Shown here piece by piece: positions 63,962-64,000 of a stretch of DNA of 64,000 nucleotides. Positions within the stretch are counted from its first letter, which is position 1. Each line of letters starts with the position of its first letter. The notes under the pieces were generated by a model. The model had not been told where the DNA came from. It saw only the letters and a list, made by a program, of their open reading frames with translations, and did no database searches. The DNA comes from Arthrobacter sp. YD4 (lineage in GTDB: Bacteria; Actinomycetota; Actinomycetes; Actinomycetales; Micrococcaceae), in NCBI RefSeq assembly GCF_030410515.1, contig NZ_JAUHHD010000005.1:62001-126000 (forward strand), written 5' to 3'. The translations under genes were made by a program, and so were the position numbers.

Positions 63962-64000
63962 ACGGAGAGTTCCTGGTCTTCCTCGAAAAGTTCGGCGCCG
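63958..64000 (-). CDS. 3' end of an upstream gene in the CitE-MaoC operon
   Basis: Only the last 13 codons are visible, G-A-E-L-F-E-E-D-Q-E-L-S-V, and a TGA that overlaps the maoC ATG. In related clusters this place is held by a CoA-transferase or an acyl-CoA dehydrogenase; too little is seen to decide. Confidence 0.55.
   Translation of the reverse strand, partial: GAELFEEDQELSV

Overview
The window is high-GC DNA with dense, strongly GC3-biased genes, many ATGA/GTGA start-stop overlaps and an order of housekeeping genes (rimP-nusA-ylxR-infB-rbfA ... truB, ribF ... rpsO-pnp-M16 peptidase ... dapB; proS ... ispG-rseP-dxr) typical of Actinobacteria. Protein style (DUF222/13E12 HNH protein, Ala/Pro/Gly-rich IF-2 N-terminus, DUF4439 protein beside rimP, trypco1 protein) points to Micrococcaceae, most likely Arthrobacter/Pseudarthrobacter. 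It looks like ordinary chromosome: I see no tRNA or rRNA gene, prophage, IS transposase, CRISPR array or replication origin.

Layout. 1-2.3 kb: end of an acyltransferase-like membrane protein, a TPR-like membrane protein and dapB. 2.35-8.4 kb: molybdenum cofactor cluster (moaE, moaB, moaC, moeA; divergently moaA, moaD) around a membrane-anchored sulfite-oxidase-family enzyme. 8.4-16.7 kb: eight-gene leftward operon holding a branched-chain-type ABC importer (LivK-G-F-H-M), an acyl-CoA synthetase, a TetR regulator and an alpha/beta hydrolase, with a TTGACA-N17-TAGATT promoter upstream. 17-25 kb: M16 peptidase, pnp with a structured 5' leader, rpsO, kynurenine genes (kynA, kynU) and ribF. 25-31.3 kb: accessory stretch (lipoprotein, P-loop protein, GNAT, DUF222-HNH protein with a triplicated leader, Nudix, MarR with a small coupled ORF, two membrane proteins). 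31-43 kb: truB, aminotransferase, trypco1-thioredoxin pair, rbfA, infB, ylxR, nusA, rimP, DUF4439 protein, VIT transporter. 43-56.7 kb: APH(6)-like kinase, PLP decarboxylase, TauE/SafE permease, proS with a candidate structured leader, GNAT, ispG, YciI, SatD module, rseP, dxr, lipase-maturation-factor-like protein. 56.8-64 kb: tctCBA tricarboxylate transporter with a divergent CitA/CitB-like two-component system and a CitE-MaoC catabolic operon running off the right edge.

Functional links. Moco genes supply the cofactor of the sulfite-oxidase-like enzyme they flank. The transcription/translation cluster (rimP to rbfA) is punctuated by strong hairpins. The Tct transporter, sensor/regulator and CoA-ester lyase/hydratase genes form a coherent organic-acid uptake and degradation unit, and the Liv operon a second, independent uptake-plus-CoA-activation unit.

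Beyond the genes, the most notable feature is an abundance of short tandem repeats (periods 11-30 bp, plus one of 114 bp) at gene edges: N-termini, stop codons, linkers and leaders. The most interesting candidates for undescribed biology are the proS leader RNA with mutually exclusive stems, the triplicated 114-bp leader of the HNH gene, and the 37-codon ORF translationally coupled to marR downstream of a palindrome.
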